From NCBI RefSeq assembly GCF_948472415.1, contig NZ_OX419519.1, forward strand, positions 4,774,001 through 4,838,000: DNA of 64,000 nucleotides, read 5' to 3'. Within the stretch, counting starts at the first letter, position 1. Each line of letters opens with the position of its first letter. A program made the translations under genes and the position numbers. Positions 16,253-25,121 of this stretch are shown piece after piece. The stretch is from Kitasatospora fiedleri (GTDB lineage Bacteria > Actinomycetota > Actinomycetes > Streptomycetales > Streptomycetaceae). Below the pieces are notes generated by a model. That model worked only from the letters and a program-made list of their open reading frames with translations, had not been told where the DNA came from and did no database searches.

Positions 16253-17490
16253 TGGCACCCATGCAGACGCCCGCACCGGCCCGCCGTCCCGACCGCAACG
16301 GGGAGGACGGGCCGGACGGCCGTTGGACCACCTACCCCGGCGCGCCGGTGGACACCAAGCGCCAACTGATGGTCAAGCTCGCCTGGACCTCGGTGTGGGC
16401 GTTCTACCTGGCCTACCCGCTCCAGGACCTGGCGACCCGGCAGCACACCCGGTCGGCGACCGTCGCCGGCGCCGTCGCGCTGGCCGTCTTCCTGGCCGCC
16501 TACCTGACCGTCGTGATCGTCCGCAACCGCCGCGGCCACCCGGCCCGGCAGTACCTGCCGCTCGCCCTGATGGCCGCGATCGCCGTCGGCACCTCGTACA
16601 CCCTCGGCGAGTCCTGGCTGACCCTGTTCACCTACACCTCGGTGTGCGCCGCGGTCACCTTCCCCGGCCGGCTCGGCATCGTCGGCGTCCTCGCCACCAC
16701 CGCCGTCTTCGCCCTGGTCGGGCTGACCAGCCGCGCCGACGTCGAGACCATGGTCAGCATCGGCCTGCCCTGCGTGCTGGCCGGGCTCGCCATGCTCGGC
16801 ATGCAGCGGCTGGTCACCACCATGCGGGAACTGCGCGAGGCCCGGGCCGCCGTCGCCCACCTCGCCGCCTCCGAAGAACGGCTGCGGCTGGCCCGCGACC
16901 TGCACGACCTGCTCGGCCACTCGCTCTCGCTGATCGCCATCAAGGGCGAACTCACCGGACGCCTGATGGACGCCGGCAAGACCGCCGACGCCCGCGCCCA
17001 GGTCGCCGACATCGAACAGGTCGCCCGGCAGTCGCTGGCCGACGTCCGCAGCGCCGTCAGCGGCTTCCGCCGCCCCACCCTGCCGGTCGAACTCGCCGCC
17101 GCCCGCACCGCGCTGGCCGCCAGCCAGGTCGCGCTCGACGCCGACCCCCGGCTCGCCGAGGACCACCCCGGCCTGGGCCCCGAGGAGTCCGGCGTGCTCG
17201 CCTGGGCGCTGCGCGAGGCCGTCACCAACGTGGTCCGGCACGGCGCCGGCGCCACCCGGTGCGGCGTCCACCTCGACGAGACCTGGGAGGAGGACGGCCG
17301 CTACGCCGTCCTGGAGGTCGTCGACAACGGCCCCGGCCCCGGCAAGTCCGCCGCCGGCAACGGCCTGTCCGGCCTCGGCGAGCGGCTGGCCCAGGTCGGC
17401 GGCCGGCTGGAGACCGCCGCCGCCAACCGCGGCAAGGGCTTCCGGCTGCGCGCCCTGGTCCCGCTGCGGCCCGGCCCCAGCGGGGAATAG
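16249..17490 (+). CDS. Sensor histidine kinase (HisKA_3 / NarL-DesK family)
   Basis: A 413-aa membrane kinase paired with the response regulator at 17501. The N-terminus is cytoplasmic, followed by about five to six membrane helices (about 45-195) with little extracytoplasmic loop, as in intramembrane-sensing DesK/LiaS-like kinases. Then come a short coiled coil and the HisKA_3 motif LARDLHDLLGHSLS, with the phospho-accepting His at residue 219. The HATPase N-box is EAVTNVVRHG and the G-boxes are VVDNGPGPG and GNGLSGLGERL. The start overlaps the permease stop by 4 bp; Met-2 (16252) and Met-5 (16261) are alternatives. Linkage with an ABC-2 exporter suggests sensing of membrane state or the exporter substrate. 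Confidence 0.92.
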   Translation: MMAPMQTPAPARRPDRNGEDGPDGRWTTYPGAPVDTKRQLMVKLAWTSVWAFYLAYPLQDLATRQHTRSATVAGAVALAVFLAAYLTVVIVRNRRGHPARQYLPLALMAAIAVGTSYTLGESWLTLFTYTSVCAAVTFPGRLGIVGVLATTAVFALVGLTSRADVETMVSIGLPCVLAGLAMLGMQRLVTTMRELREARAAVAHLAASEERLRLARDLHDLLGHSLSLIAIKGELTGRLMDAGKTADARAQVADIEQVARQSLADVRSAVSGFRRPTLPVELAAARTALAASQVALDADPRLAEDHPGLGPEESGVLAWALREAVTNVVRHGAGATRCGVHLDETWEEDGRYAVLEVVDNGPGPGKSAAGNGLSGLGERLAQVGGRLETAAANRGKGFRLRALVPLRPGPSGE

Positions 17491-17493
17491 GCT
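17488..17493 (+). promoter_or_regulatory. -10 box of a separate leaderless promoter for the response regulator
   Basis: TAGGCT overlaps the kinase stop codon TAG and ends 7 nt before the GTG at 17501. The regulator may therefore have its own leaderless transcript as well as read-through from the operon. Confidence 0.4.
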
Positions 17494-17500
17494 GCCCGAC

Positions 17501-18130
17501 GTGACGGACGGAACGGATGCGCGACCGGTGCGGGTGCTGCTCGCCGAGGACCAGGGCATGGTGCGGGAGGCGCTCGCCGCGCTGCTCTCGCTGGAGGGCG
17601 ACCTGGAGGTGGTCGCCCAGGTCGCGCGCGGCGACGAGGTGGCCGCGGCGGTGACCGCGCACCGGGTCGACGTCGCGGTGCTGGACATCGAGATGCCCGG
17701 CATGACCGGCATCGACGCCTGCGCGGAGGTCCGGAAGGTCCGGCCGGGCACGAAGGTCGTCATCGCCACCACCTTCGGCCGGCCCGGCTACCTGCGCCGG
17801 GCGATGGAGTCCGGGGCGGACGCCTTCCTGGTCAAGGACGCCCCCGCGGCGGAACTCGCCGAGGCCATCCGGCGGGTGCTGCGCGGCGAGAAGGTCATCG
17901 ACCCGACGCTGGCCGCCGCGGCCCTCTCGGAGGGCGCCAACCCGCTCACCGGCCGCGAGCGCGACGTGCTCGCCGCCGCCGCGGACGGCGCGGTCAACGC
18001 GGACATCGCGGCCCGGCTGCACCTCTCCGAGGGGACGGTGCGCAACTACCTGTCGATGGCGATCCAGAAGACGGCCGCCCGCAACCGCGCGGAGGCGGTC
18101 CGGGTCGCCCGGGAGAAGGGCTGGCTGTAG
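17501..18130 (+). CDS. NarL/LuxR-type response regulator
   Basis: A 209-aa DNA-binding regulator, cognate to the kinase at 16249. The receiver domain (about 10-125) has the acidic pair near residues 16-17, phospho-acceptor Asp62 in LDIEMPG, a Thr in TTFG and Lys in FLVKDAP. The LuxR HTH (about 140-205) has NPLTGRERDVLAAAADG and RLHLSEGTVRNYLSMAIQKT. Expected to bind the palindrome at 14465-14489 and control the exporter operon (inference). The GTG start has a -10 box only 7 nt upstream and no clear ribosome binding site. Confidence 0.94.
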   Translation: MTDGTDARPVRVLLAEDQGMVREALAALLSLEGDLEVVAQVARGDEVAAAVTAHRVDVAVLDIEMPGMTGIDACAEVRKVRPGTKVVIATTFGRPGYLRRAMESGADAFLVKDAPAAELAEAIRRVLRGEKVIDPTLAAAALSEGANPLTGRERDVLAAAADGAVNADIAARLHLSEGTVRNYLSMAIQKTAARNRAEAVRVAREKGWL

Positions 18131-18181
18131 GTCCGCCTCCGCCTTCGACCCCGCCCCGGGCCCGCGCCCGGCCGGAGCCGC

Positions 18182-19051
18182 TCAGTTGAGCCGGTGCCGG
18201 GCCGACCTCGCCTCCAGCCGGACCTTCGCCGCGCTCTCCGGATCGAAGGCGTCCAGGATCTTCGCGTAGTCCTCCATCTCGGCGGCGCCGCCCAGGAAGT
18301 CCCCGGTCTTGACCAGCAACTCGGCCCGCTCCAGGCGCAGTTGCGCGGGGTGGCGGGGCAGCAGCAGGGCCAGTTCGGCGGCCCAGAGCTGGGTGCGGGC
18401 GTGCTCGGGGCGGTCGGCGGCCCAGCGCCGGATGTTGCCCAGGACGCGCAGCACGGTGTCCAACGGCTGCGCCGGGGTGAGCAGTTCGGGGGAGAACGGG
18501 TGGCCGGAGGCGGCGACCAGGCGCTCCACGTCGGAGACGTCGAGCAGCCGGCCACCGTGGAACGGGTCGGCCAGCACGTACTCGTCGCCGCCGCCCGGAT
18601 CGCCCACCGCGACGATGAAGTGGCCCGGCAGCGCGATGCCGTACACGGTCAGCCCGGCCCGGGCGGCCACCGCCTGCCAGACCAGCGAGAGCATGATCGG
18701 CAGCCCGCGGCGGCGGCGCAGCACCTCCGGCAGCAGCGAGGACTCCAGCCGGAGGTAGTCGGACTGCCGGCCGTGGAAGCGCTCGCGCCCGCCGAGCACC
18801 GCCGCGAGCAGCGCGGCGGTCTCCTCCGGGCCGCTCGGACGGCGCTCGGCGACCGCCTCGCGGATGGCCGCGGCGTGCCGGTCCAGGGCCGCCTGACAGG
18901 CCGTCAGGAGGGCGTCCGGGGACGGCTGTTCGGCACTGTCGCCGGGATCGCCGAGGGTGTGCTCGGCGGCGGCGAGCAGGCACAGCAGCACCGGGTCGGG
19001 GTGTTCGCCCCGGGCTTCGGTGCGGAAGCGGGTTCTGCTCTGCTCGGTCAC
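18182..19051 (-). CDS. SirB1-like transglutaminase-fold / tetratricopeptide protein
   Basis: A 289-aa protein of the SirB1 family (DUF transglutaminase-like core plus C-terminal helical repeats). Visible are the family hallmarks SSLLPEVLRRRRGLPIMLSLVW and ALPGHFIVAV, and DPFHGG in the middle. A helical tail of the kind that forms TPR hairpins (RTQLWAAELALLLPRHPAQLRLERAELL) follows. The biochemical role is not established; no intact Cys-His-Asp protease triad is obvious. The GTG at 19051 has a GAAGG box about 10 nt upstream. It lies 49 bp after the GNAT gene and is probably cotranscribed with it. Confidence 0.82.
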   Translation of the reverse strand: MTEQSRTRFRTEARGEHPDPVLLCLLAAAEHTLGDPGDSAEQPSPDALLTACQAALDRHAAAIREAVAERRPSGPEETAALLAAVLGGRERFHGRQSDYLRLESSLLPEVLRRRRGLPIMLSLVWQAVAARAGLTVYGIALPGHFIVAVGDPGGGDEYVLADPFHGGRLLDVSDVERLVAASGHPFSPELLTPAQPLDTVLRVLGNIRRWAADRPEHARTQLWAAELALLLPRHPAQLRLERAELLVKTGDFLGGAAEMEDYAKILDAFDPESAAKVRLEARSARHRLN

Positions 19052-19100
19052 TGCGGCCTTCGGTTCAGCAGCGGTCGTGGCTCACTACAGGTGGTGCACG

Positions 19101-20108
19101 CTACCGCTGGGGAAGGCGGGCGTAGTGGTAAGTGTGACTGGTCGCGAAGCCCAGCCGGTCGTACAGCGCGATCGCGCCCCCGTTGTCCGCCTCGACCTGC
19201 AGGTACCCGCCGGTGGCGCCCTCCTCGGCGGCCCGGGCGGCGAGCGCGGCCAGCACGGCGGTGGCCAGGCCGCGGCGGCGGGCGGCCGGGGCGACCTCGA
19301 CCGCGCCGAAGCAGGCCCAGGCGCCGTCCACCACCAGCCGGCCGATGGCCAGCGGGGTGCCGTCCGGGCCGGGGACGCGGGCGAACCAGACCGAGGGGCC
19401 GCCGTGCATCACCGCGGTGGCGGCCGCCTCCAGGGCCGGGTCGCCGCCCACCCGGCGGTACAGCGCCAGCCACTCCGGCCCGGCGGTGCGGGCGAGCCGG
19501 ACGTCCGCCGGGCGACCGGCCCGGGCCAGCCCGCCGAGCGGGGCGGTGCGCACCAGGGTCGGGGCGAGGGCCGCGCCGAGCCGGTCCAGCTCGGCGGCCA
19601 GGTCGGGCGGCGAGCCGGGGGAGACCACCTCGACGTACGCGGGCAGCGAACGGGCCGCGTACCAGTCGCGCACCCGGTCCAGCGCCGCGTCCAGCGGCAG
19701 GCCCGGGTCGCCCAGCGCCTGCACCGAGTTGGCCCGCCGGGTGAACCCGGCCGAGGCGCGCAGCGTCCACCCGCCCAACTGCTCCTGCTCGACGGCGGGC
19801 CAGCCGCGGGCGGCGATCCGCTGCAGCTCGACCGGGCCGGTCGCGGGCGCGGCCAGCCGCCGGGCCGGGAACGCCGGGACGGGCTTGCCGGCCACCAGCA
19901 GCCCGGCGGCGAAGCGCACCGGCGCGCCGCCGCGCGGCTCGACCGTCAACCCGTCGCCGTCCCACGAGGTGAGCACGCCGATCGCGTCGCGGAACACCGG
20001 ACGCCCGTCCGCCACGCCGTCGACACGCCGGACCGACACCCGTCGTCCCACGTCAGACGGGCCTATCCGGACCTCCGGACGGGCCTCCCACGGCACCGGG
20101 CCGACCAT
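19101..20108 (-). CDS. GNAT-family N-acetyltransferase with SH3-like N-terminal domain
   Basis: A 335-aa protein. Residues about 10-75 form a small beta domain (IGPSDVGRRVSVRRVDG...AIGVLTSWDGDGLTVEPR) seen in a streptomycete GNAT subfamily. The C-terminal GNAT domain has EVAPAARRRGLATAVLAALAARA (acetyl-CoA-binding motif A, RRRGLA) and NGGAIALYDRLGF (motif B). The substrate is unknown. The ATG at 20108 follows a perfect AGGAGG by 8 nt; the GTG at 20117 overlaps that box and is rejected. TAGTAT on the minus strand (20153-20148) is a possible -10. Divergent from the ferredoxin gene. Confidence 0.88.
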   Translation of the reverse strand: MVGPVPWEARPEVRIGPSDVGRRVSVRRVDGVADGRPVFRDAIGVLTSWDGDGLTVEPRGGAPVRFAAGLLVAGKPVPAFPARRLAAPATGPVELQRIAARGWPAVEQEQLGGWTLRASAGFTRRANSVQALGDPGLPLDAALDRVRDWYAARSLPAYVEVVSPGSPPDLAAELDRLGAALAPTLVRTAPLGGLARAGRPADVRLARTAGPEWLALYRRVGGDPALEAAATAVMHGGPSVWFARVPGPDGTPLAIGRLVVDGAWACFGAVEVAPAARRRGLATAVLAALAARAAEEGATGGYLQVEADNGGAIALYDRLGFATSHTYHYARLPQR

Positions 20109-20235
20109 GAACCGCACCTCCTGTGCATTTGCGTGCCCCGACCCGCGATACTAGGGGCGGGCATCGGCGACGCCGCGCGCAAAGCGCGACCGAGTAAACA
20201 GTAGGGCGGCAGCCCTTCCGAGGAGGAACGACAGC

Positions 20236-20562
20236 GTGACCTACGTCATCGCGCAGCCTTGTGTCGACGTCAAGGACAAGGCGTGCATCGAAGAGTGCCC
20301 CGTGGACTGCATCTACGAGGGCGAGCGCTCCCTCTACATCCACCCGGACGAGTGCGTGGACTGTGGCGCCTGCGAGCCGGTCTGTCCGGTCGAGGCGATC
20401 TTCTACGAGGACGACACCCCGGAGGAGTGGAAGGACTACTACAAGGCGAACGTCGAGTTCTTCGACGACCTGGGCTCGCCCGGCGGCGCCTCCAAGCTCG
20501 GCCTGATCGAGCGCGACCACCCGTTCATCGCCGCGCTGCCCCCGCAGAACGCCGACCACTGA
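20236..20562 (+). CDS. fdxA: 7Fe-8S (3Fe-4S/4Fe-4S) ferredoxin
   Basis: A 108-aa electron carrier. The Cys pattern matches seven-iron ferredoxins: C9, C17 and C50 for a 3Fe-4S cluster and C21, C40, C43 and C46 for a 4Fe-4S cluster (CVDCGACEPVCP), with a further C25. The acidic, Trp/Tyr-containing C-terminal extension (EEWKDYYKANVEFF) is typical of actinobacterial FdxA. The GTG at 20236 has a GAGGAGGAA ribosome binding site. It is followed 17 bp later by dapC, a pairing long conserved in actinobacteria, so the two are probably cotranscribed. Confidence 0.94.
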   Translation: MTYVIAQPCVDVKDKACIEECPVDCIYEGERSLYIHPDECVDCGACEPVCPVEAIFYEDDTPEEWKDYYKANVEFFDDLGSPGGASKLGLIERDHPFIAALPPQNADH

Positions 20563-20579
20563 TCGGTGGCATCCACGCT

Positions 20580-21725
20580 GTGAGCACGAACGACAGCACG
20601 CACGCGCCGTTCCCGGGCCACCCGGGGGCGGCGCGCCGCGTCTCCGACCGCCTGCCGGTCTTCCCCTGGGACCGGCTCGAACCGTACAAGCGCACCGCCC
20701 TGGCGCACCCGGACGGGCTCTGCGACTTCTCCGTCGGCACCCCGGTGGACCCGGTGCCCGAACTGGTCCAGCGGGCGCTGGCCGCGCACACCGACACGCC
20801 CGGCTACCCCACCGTGTGGGGCCCGCTGTCGCTGCGCGACGCGATCGCCGGCTGGCTGGGCCGCCGCTGCGGCGCCGAGATCGGCCCCGAGGCGGTGCTC
20901 CCCACCGTCGGCTCCAAGGAACTGGTGGCCTGGCTGCCCGGCCAGCTCGGCCTCGGCCCCGGCGACCAGGTCGCCTACCCGAAGCTCGCCTACCCCACCT
21001 ACGAGGTCGGCGCGCTGCTGTGCGGCGCCGAGCCGGTCGCGTACGAGGACGTCGACGAGCTGGACGGCTCGAAGGTCCGGCTGCTGTGGCTGAACTCGCC
21101 GTCCAACCCCACCGGACGGGTGCTGGACGCCGCCGAGCTGCGGCGCGCCGTCGAGTGGGCCCGGGAGCACCGGGCGCTGCTGGTCAGCGACGAGTGCTAC
21201 CTCGAACTCGGCTGGGAGGCCGAGCCGGTGTCGGTGCTGCACCCGTCGGTCTGCGGCGGCTCGCACGAGGGCCTGCTGGCCGTGCACTCGCTCTCCAAGC
21301 GCTCCAACCTGGCCGGCTACCGGGCCTCCTTCGCGGCCGGCGACCCGGTGGTGGTCCGCGAGCTGCTGGAGGTCCGCAAGCACGGCGGCATGATCGTGCC
21401 CGCGCCGGTGCAGGCGGCCACCGCGGCCGCCCTCGCCGACGACGCGCACGTCGCCGAGCAGCGGGCCAGGTACGCCCAGCGGCGCAGCGCCCTGCGGGCC
21501 GCGCTGGAGGCGTACGGGTTCCGGATCGAGCACTCCGAGGCGAGCCTGTACCTGTGGGCGACCCAGGACCGGCCGTGCTGGGAGAGCGTGGCCGAACTCG
21601 CCGAGCTGGGCGTCCTGGTGGCCCCCGGCGACTTCTACGGCCCGGCCGGCGACCGGTTCGTGCGGGTGGCGTTCACCGCCACCGACGAGCGGGTGGCCTC
21701 GGCCGTGGAGCGGCTCAAGCGCTAG
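20580..21725 (+). CDS. dapC: N-succinyldiaminopimelate aminotransferase
   Basis: A 381-aa PLP-dependent class I/II aminotransferase of the lysine/DAP route, interconverting N-succinyl-2-amino-6-ketopimelate and N-succinyl-LL-DAP. The fold-type I signature is clear: substrate-binding N-terminus (FSVGTPVDPVP), LLWLNSPSNPTGRVLD with the conserved Asn, SDECYLEL with the PLP-ring Asp, and the Schiff-base Lys in HSLSKRSNLAGYR. The linkage to fdxA and the nearby dapE (24048) supports the DapC assignment. The GTG at 20580 is the chosen start, 17 bp after fdxA. The gene ends before a very strong terminator. Confidence 0.9.
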   Translation: MSTNDSTHAPFPGHPGAARRVSDRLPVFPWDRLEPYKRTALAHPDGLCDFSVGTPVDPVPELVQRALAAHTDTPGYPTVWGPLSLRDAIAGWLGRRCGAEIGPEAVLPTVGSKELVAWLPGQLGLGPGDQVAYPKLAYPTYEVGALLCGAEPVAYEDVDELDGSKVRLLWLNSPSNPTGRVLDAAELRRAVEWAREHRALLVSDECYLELGWEAEPVSVLHPSVCGGSHEGLLAVHSLSKRSNLAGYRASFAAGDPVVVRELLEVRKHGGMIVPAPVQAATAAALADDAHVAEQRARYAQRRSALRAALEAYGFRIEHSEASLYLWATQDRPCWESVAELAELGVLVAPGDFYGPAGDRFVRVAFTATDERVASAVERLKR

Positions 21726-21760
21726 GCCCGGTCCGGCCGCGGGCACCGCGGCACGACGGA

Positions 21761-21806
21761 CACGCGGGAGGGGGCGGAGCCGGCCGGCTCCGCCCCCTCC
21801 CGCGTG
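21761..21806. terminator. Strong bidirectional terminator
   Basis: Arms 21761-21783 and 21784-21806 are exact reverse complements (23 bp each with no spacer; the centre would open as a 4-8 nt loop). It lies between dapC and the convergent secreted-protein gene and should terminate both. Confidence 0.85.
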
Positions 21807-21817
21807 CGTGCGCCGGA

Positions 21818-22540
21818 TCAGCCGATCGGCAGGCCGCCGCCCTGGATGCCGCCGAGCAGGCCGCCGACCGGGCCCAGCGCGCCGGTCAGGCCGCCCAGCG
21901 GGCTGTCGCCGCCCAGCGAGGGCACGCCGCCGAGGCGGTTGGCGGACTCGTGCTCGGTCAGGCCCGCCAGGGTGCCCGCGACCGGCAGCGACTGGACGGC
22001 GCCGGTGACCGGGCCGAGCTTGTCGGCGGCCGGCAGGCCCTGGGTGAGCTTGTCGGTGGGCAGGCCCCGGGCCACGGTGGACAGCGGGGTGCCGGTGACC
22101 TTCTGGGTGGCCGGGACGACCTTGTCGGTGACGGCCGGGGCGACCTTCTCCTCGACCGCCGGGGCGACCCTGTCGGTGAGGGTGTCGAGCGAACCGGTCA
22201 GCTGGCCGGCCTTGCCGAGCGGGCCGAGCTTGCCGAGCGCGTCGTCGGTGGAGGGCAGGTTGTGCGCGACGGTGTTGCCCGCCGCGTCGGCGGCCGCCGG
22301 GCCGCCCGCCGCCAGGGTCGCGGCGCCGGTGGTGCCGACCACGTGGCCCAGCTCGTGGGTGGCCCCCTGCACCGCGTCACCCGAGTTGGGGACGTCGGCC
22401 AGCTTGGTCACGCCGGCGCCCAGGTCGGTCTGCGGCACCACCTCGGTGGCGGAGGCGGCGCCCGCGGCCGCGAGCGGCGCCGCGGTGGCGGCGACGAGCA
22501 GCGCGGCCTGGGCGATCCGGCGCGTCAGGGGGAAGGACAT
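21818..22540 (-). CDS. Secreted low-complexity protein, function unknown
   Basis: A 240-aa protein with an N-terminal Sec-type signal peptide (SFPLTRRIAQAALLVAATAAPLAAAG, cleavage likely near ASA-TE, about residue 31). The mature part is Ala/Gly/Leu/Val-rich without Cys. It contains short imperfect repeats such as VAPAVEEKVAPAVTDKV and a C-terminal Gly-Leu tail (GGLTGALGPVGGLLGG). Similar proteins in streptomycetes are sometimes mislabelled ATP-binding; no nucleotide motif is present. The ATG at 22540 has GGAG about 5 nt upstream and was preferred to upstream starts because it begins the signal peptide. Confidence 0.75.
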   Translation of the reverse strand: MSFPLTRRIAQAALLVAATAAPLAAAGAASATEVVPQTDLGAGVTKLADVPNSGDAVQGATHELGHVVGTTGAATLAAGGPAAADAAGNTVAHNLPSTDDALGKLGPLGKAGQLTGSLDTLTDRVAPAVEEKVAPAVTDKVVPATQKVTGTPLSTVARGLPTDKLTQGLPAADKLGPVTGAVQSLPVAGTLAGLTEHESANRLGGVPSLGGDSPLGGLTGALGPVGGLLGGIQGGGLPIG

Positions 22541-22883
22541 GGTGCTCCTAAGAAGTGAGGTCGACGGTCCGCCGGGCGGCCGGCGCGGGGCCGGCCCGTC
22601 CGGCGGGCGACGTGTATGACCGCAAGAGCACCGGGAAGGTTTCGGCCGGTCAAGGTCAAGGGTTGGCAAAGATCGGACGATCCTTTTTCGGTCCGCGCGC
22701 ACCCCCCGCCCCGGCGGCCGCCGGTGCAGAACCGTCACTTCCCTGCTGCGCCACGCCTCCGGGCCGGGGTGGCGCGCCGGACGCGGGACCGCCCGCCAGG
22801 AGGGCCGCCGTCAGCGGGAGTTGACCCGAATCACCCGGTGGGCGGTCACCCGCGCACCAGTGCGTCAACGCACCGTCGGACCG
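22541..22883. other. Intergenic region upstream of the secreted-protein gene
   Basis: About 340 bp between two minus-strand genes. It contains overlapping TTGACC hexamers on the minus strand (about 22655-22640) that could be a -35, but no matching -10 box. I see no hairpin terminator and no credible small gene. Confidence 0.4.
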
Positions 22884-23897
22884 TCACTTCCCCTTGACCG
22901 GCTCGCCCAGCGTCACCAGCACCCGGTCCGACGGCGCGCCCGCCAGCGGCTTCCAGCCCTGCCCCGGCCTGTCCACCCGCCACACCCTGCCGTCGTATGC
23001 GACCTGGCCGATGCCCAGCGCGGCGGCCTGCGCCACCGACCAGTGCGCCAGCGCCCAGCCGGTCTGCCCCGCCCCGCCGGCGCCCGCCGTGCTCGCGGTC
23101 GGCTGCGGGGTGAGCGCCAGCACCTCGCGCGGGTCCTTGGCCGCCTTCTCGGCGCCCGCCACCGTCACCGCCTTGCCGAACTCCCGGCGCACCCGGTCCG
23201 ACAGGTTCGCCGCGGTCGGGGCCGGCTCGGTCGGATCGGTCGGGACCGGCGCGGGCAGCGCGTGCACCACGCAGTCCAGCGCGGCCGGTTCGCGGCCGGT
23301 CAGCACCGAGGCCAGCAGCGCCGCGTTGTCCTCGTGCTTGGCGTACGCCTGCGGGTAGCCGCTGCGCTGCACCTGCTGGGCGGCGTCGGTCAGCGGCATC
23401 TGCGCGTACCCGTTCACCTTCACCAGCGCGTCCAGGAACTTGTCGGTCGAGTAGACCGGGTCCATGATCTGGTCGACGCTGCCCCAGCCCTGCGAGGGGC
23501 GCTGCTGGAACAGGCCCACCGAGTCCCGGTCGCCGCCCGCCAGGTTGTGCAGCTTCGACTCCTGGATGGCGGTCGCCAGCGAGATGGTCACCGCCCGCTC
23601 CGGCAGGCCCCGGGCCATCGCCACCGCCGTGATGGTGGCCGCGTTCGCCGCCTGCGGCAGCTCCAGCGTCCCCGAGCCGGCCGCGGTGGTGACCTTGCAG
23701 CCCTCGGCCGGGGGCGCGAGCTTGTCCCGGTTCAGCCACACCACCAGGCCGCCGACCACCGCCAGCGCCAGCACCCCGACCAGCACCCGCCGCCACGGCC
23801 GCCGCCGGCGCGGCGCCCCGTACCCGTCGTCGTACGCGGCGTCGTACCCGTCGTCGTACCCGTCGTCCGCGGCGTCGTACCCGGCGTCCTCGGCCAC
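22884..23897 (-). CDS. Membrane-anchored lytic-transglycosylase-like protein
   Basis: A 337-aa protein. The N-terminus is acidic and repetitive (DDGYDDGYDAAYDDGY), followed by a basic stretch and one membrane helix (about residues 37-58). The outer domain resembles actinobacterial transglycosylase-SLT-like domains: ISLATAIQESKLHNL contains the putative catalytic Glu, then GDRDSVGLFQQRPSQGWGSVDQI. The C-terminal about 150 residues are Pro/Ala-rich with a hypothetical tail (LAHWSVAQAAALGIGQVAYDGRVWR). It may cleave or bind peptidoglycan during wall remodelling. The GTG at 23897 follows an A/G-rich box (GGGAAAGGGG). Confidence 0.82.
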   Translation of the reverse strand: MAEDAGYDAADDGYDDGYDAAYDDGYGAPRRRRPWRRVLVGVLALAVVGGLVVWLNRDKLAPPAEGCKVTTAAGSGTLELPQAANAATITAVAMARGLPERAVTISLATAIQESKLHNLAGGDRDSVGLFQQRPSQGWGSVDQIMDPVYSTDKFLDALVKVNGYAQMPLTDAAQQVQRSGYPQAYAKHEDNAALLASVLTGREPAALDCVVHALPAPVPTDPTEPAPTAANLSDRVRREFGKAVTVAGAEKAAKDPREVLALTPQPTASTAGAGGAGQTGWALAHWSVAQAAALGIGQVAYDGRVWRVDRPGQGWKPLAGAPSDRVLVTLGEPVKGK

Positions 23898-24034
23898 GGT
23901 GGCCCCTTTCCCTGGTGGTGCGGTCGCCGCGGTCCCGGCCCGGCGCGCGTGGTTCGCGGACACCGTAACCGCTCGGACGGCCGTACGGGTCCGCGCGGTT
24001 GCGCGGGCGCCCGCGCGGCGGTCCGGCGGCTCGG

Positions 24035-24040
24035 TAGGGT
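24035..24040 (+). promoter_or_regulatory. -10 box for leaderless dapE mRNA
   Basis: TAGGGT ends 7 nt before the dapE ATG; the gap has no ribosome binding site. Confidence 0.5.
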
Positions 24041-24047
24041 GGCCGCC

Positions 24048-25121
24048 ATGAGCAGCCCGAACGAGCCCCTCGACCTGACCCTCGACGGCGGAGCGCTGAC
24101 CGCCCGCCTGGTCGACTTCCCGTCCGTCAGCGGTGAGGAGACCGCCCTGGCGGACGCCGTCGAGGCCGCGCTCCGGGCCTTCCCGCACCTCACCGTCGAC
24201 CGCCACGGCAACAACGTGGTCGCCCGCACCCACTTCGGCCGGGACGAGCGGGTGGTGCTCGCCGGCCACCTGGACACCGTGCCGATCGCCGACAACGTGC
24301 CCTCGCACGTCGAGGGTGACCTGCTCTACGGCTGCGGCACCTCCGACATGAAGTCCGGCGTCGCCGTGCAGCTGCGGCTCGCCGCCACGCTCACCGAGGC
24401 CAACCGGGACGTCACCTACGTCTTCTACGACTGCGAGGAGGTGGAGGCCACCCGCAACGGCCTCGGCCACCTGTTCGCGACCCACCCCGACTGGCTGGCC
24501 GGGGACTTCGCCGTCCTGATGGAGCCCAGCGGCGCCGTCGTCGAGGGCGGCTGCCAGGGCAGCCTGCGCGCCGACGTCACGCTCACCGGCGTCCGGGCCC
24601 ACGCCGCCCGCGGCTGGCTCGGCGACAACGCCATCCACAAGGCCGCGGAGGTGCTGCGCCGGCTCGCCGAGTACCAGCCGCGCCGGGTGGAGATCGACGG
24701 CCTGGAGTACCGCGAGGGCCTCAACGCCACCCGGATCGACGGCGGCGTCGCCGGGAACGTCATCCCCGACGAGTGCACCATCCACGTCGCCTTCCGGTTC
24801 GCCCCCGACCGCACCCTGGAGCAGGCCGAGGAGCACCTGCGCGCGGTCTTCGAGGGCTACCGGCTCGACATCGCGGACGCCTCGCCCGCCGCGCTGCCCG
24901 GCCTCGGCCTGCCCGCCGCCCGGGCCTTCCTGGCCGCGGTCGGCGGCGAGCCCCGGGCCAAGTTCGGCTGGACCGACGTGGCCCGGTTCTCCGCGCACGG
25001 CGTCCCCGCCGTCAACTACGGCCCCGGCGACCCGAACCTGGCCCACAAGCGGGAGGAGCACTGCTCGCTGAGCGCGATCGCGGAGGTCGAGCAGCGGCTG
25101 CGGGACTGGCTGAGCCGGTAG
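24048..25121 (+). CDS. dapE: Succinyl-diaminopimelate desuccinylase
   Basis: A 357-aa M20-family zinc hydrolase that releases succinate from N-succinyl-LL-DAP, downstream of DapC in lysine and peptidoglycan-precursor synthesis. Metal-site motifs are AGHLDTVP (metal His plus the following catalytic Asp), YGCGTSDMKSG (bridging Asp) and FYDCEEVEA (catalytic and metal Glu residues). The dimerisation domain follows (RAHAARGWLGDNAIHKAAEVL), and HKREEHCSL near the C-terminus supplies the last His ligand. The actinobacterial DapE subtype is clear. A leaderless start is inferred from the TAGGGT box. The stop codon is the first unit of a short tandem repeat. Confidence 0.93.
   Translation: MSSPNEPLDLTLDGGALTARLVDFPSVSGEETALADAVEAALRAFPHLTVDRHGNNVVARTHFGRDERVVLAGHLDTVPIADNVPSHVEGDLLYGCGTSDMKSGVAVQLRLAATLTEANRDVTYVFYDCEEVEATRNGLGHLFATHPDWLAGDFAVLMEPSGAVVEGGCQGSLRADVTLTGVRAHAARGWLGDNAIHKAAEVLRRLAEYQPRRVEIDGLEYREGLNATRIDGGVAGNVIPDECTIHVAFRFAPDRTLEQAEEHLRAVFEGYRLDIADASPAALPGLGLPAARAFLAAVGGEPRAKFGWTDVARFSAHGVPAVNYGPGDPNLAHKREEHCSLSAIAEVEQRLRDWLSR

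Noticed and set aside
21818..22540. ATP-binding protein annotation for the secreted protein
   Set aside because: No Walker or other nucleotide motif; signal peptide plus low-complexity sequence only.
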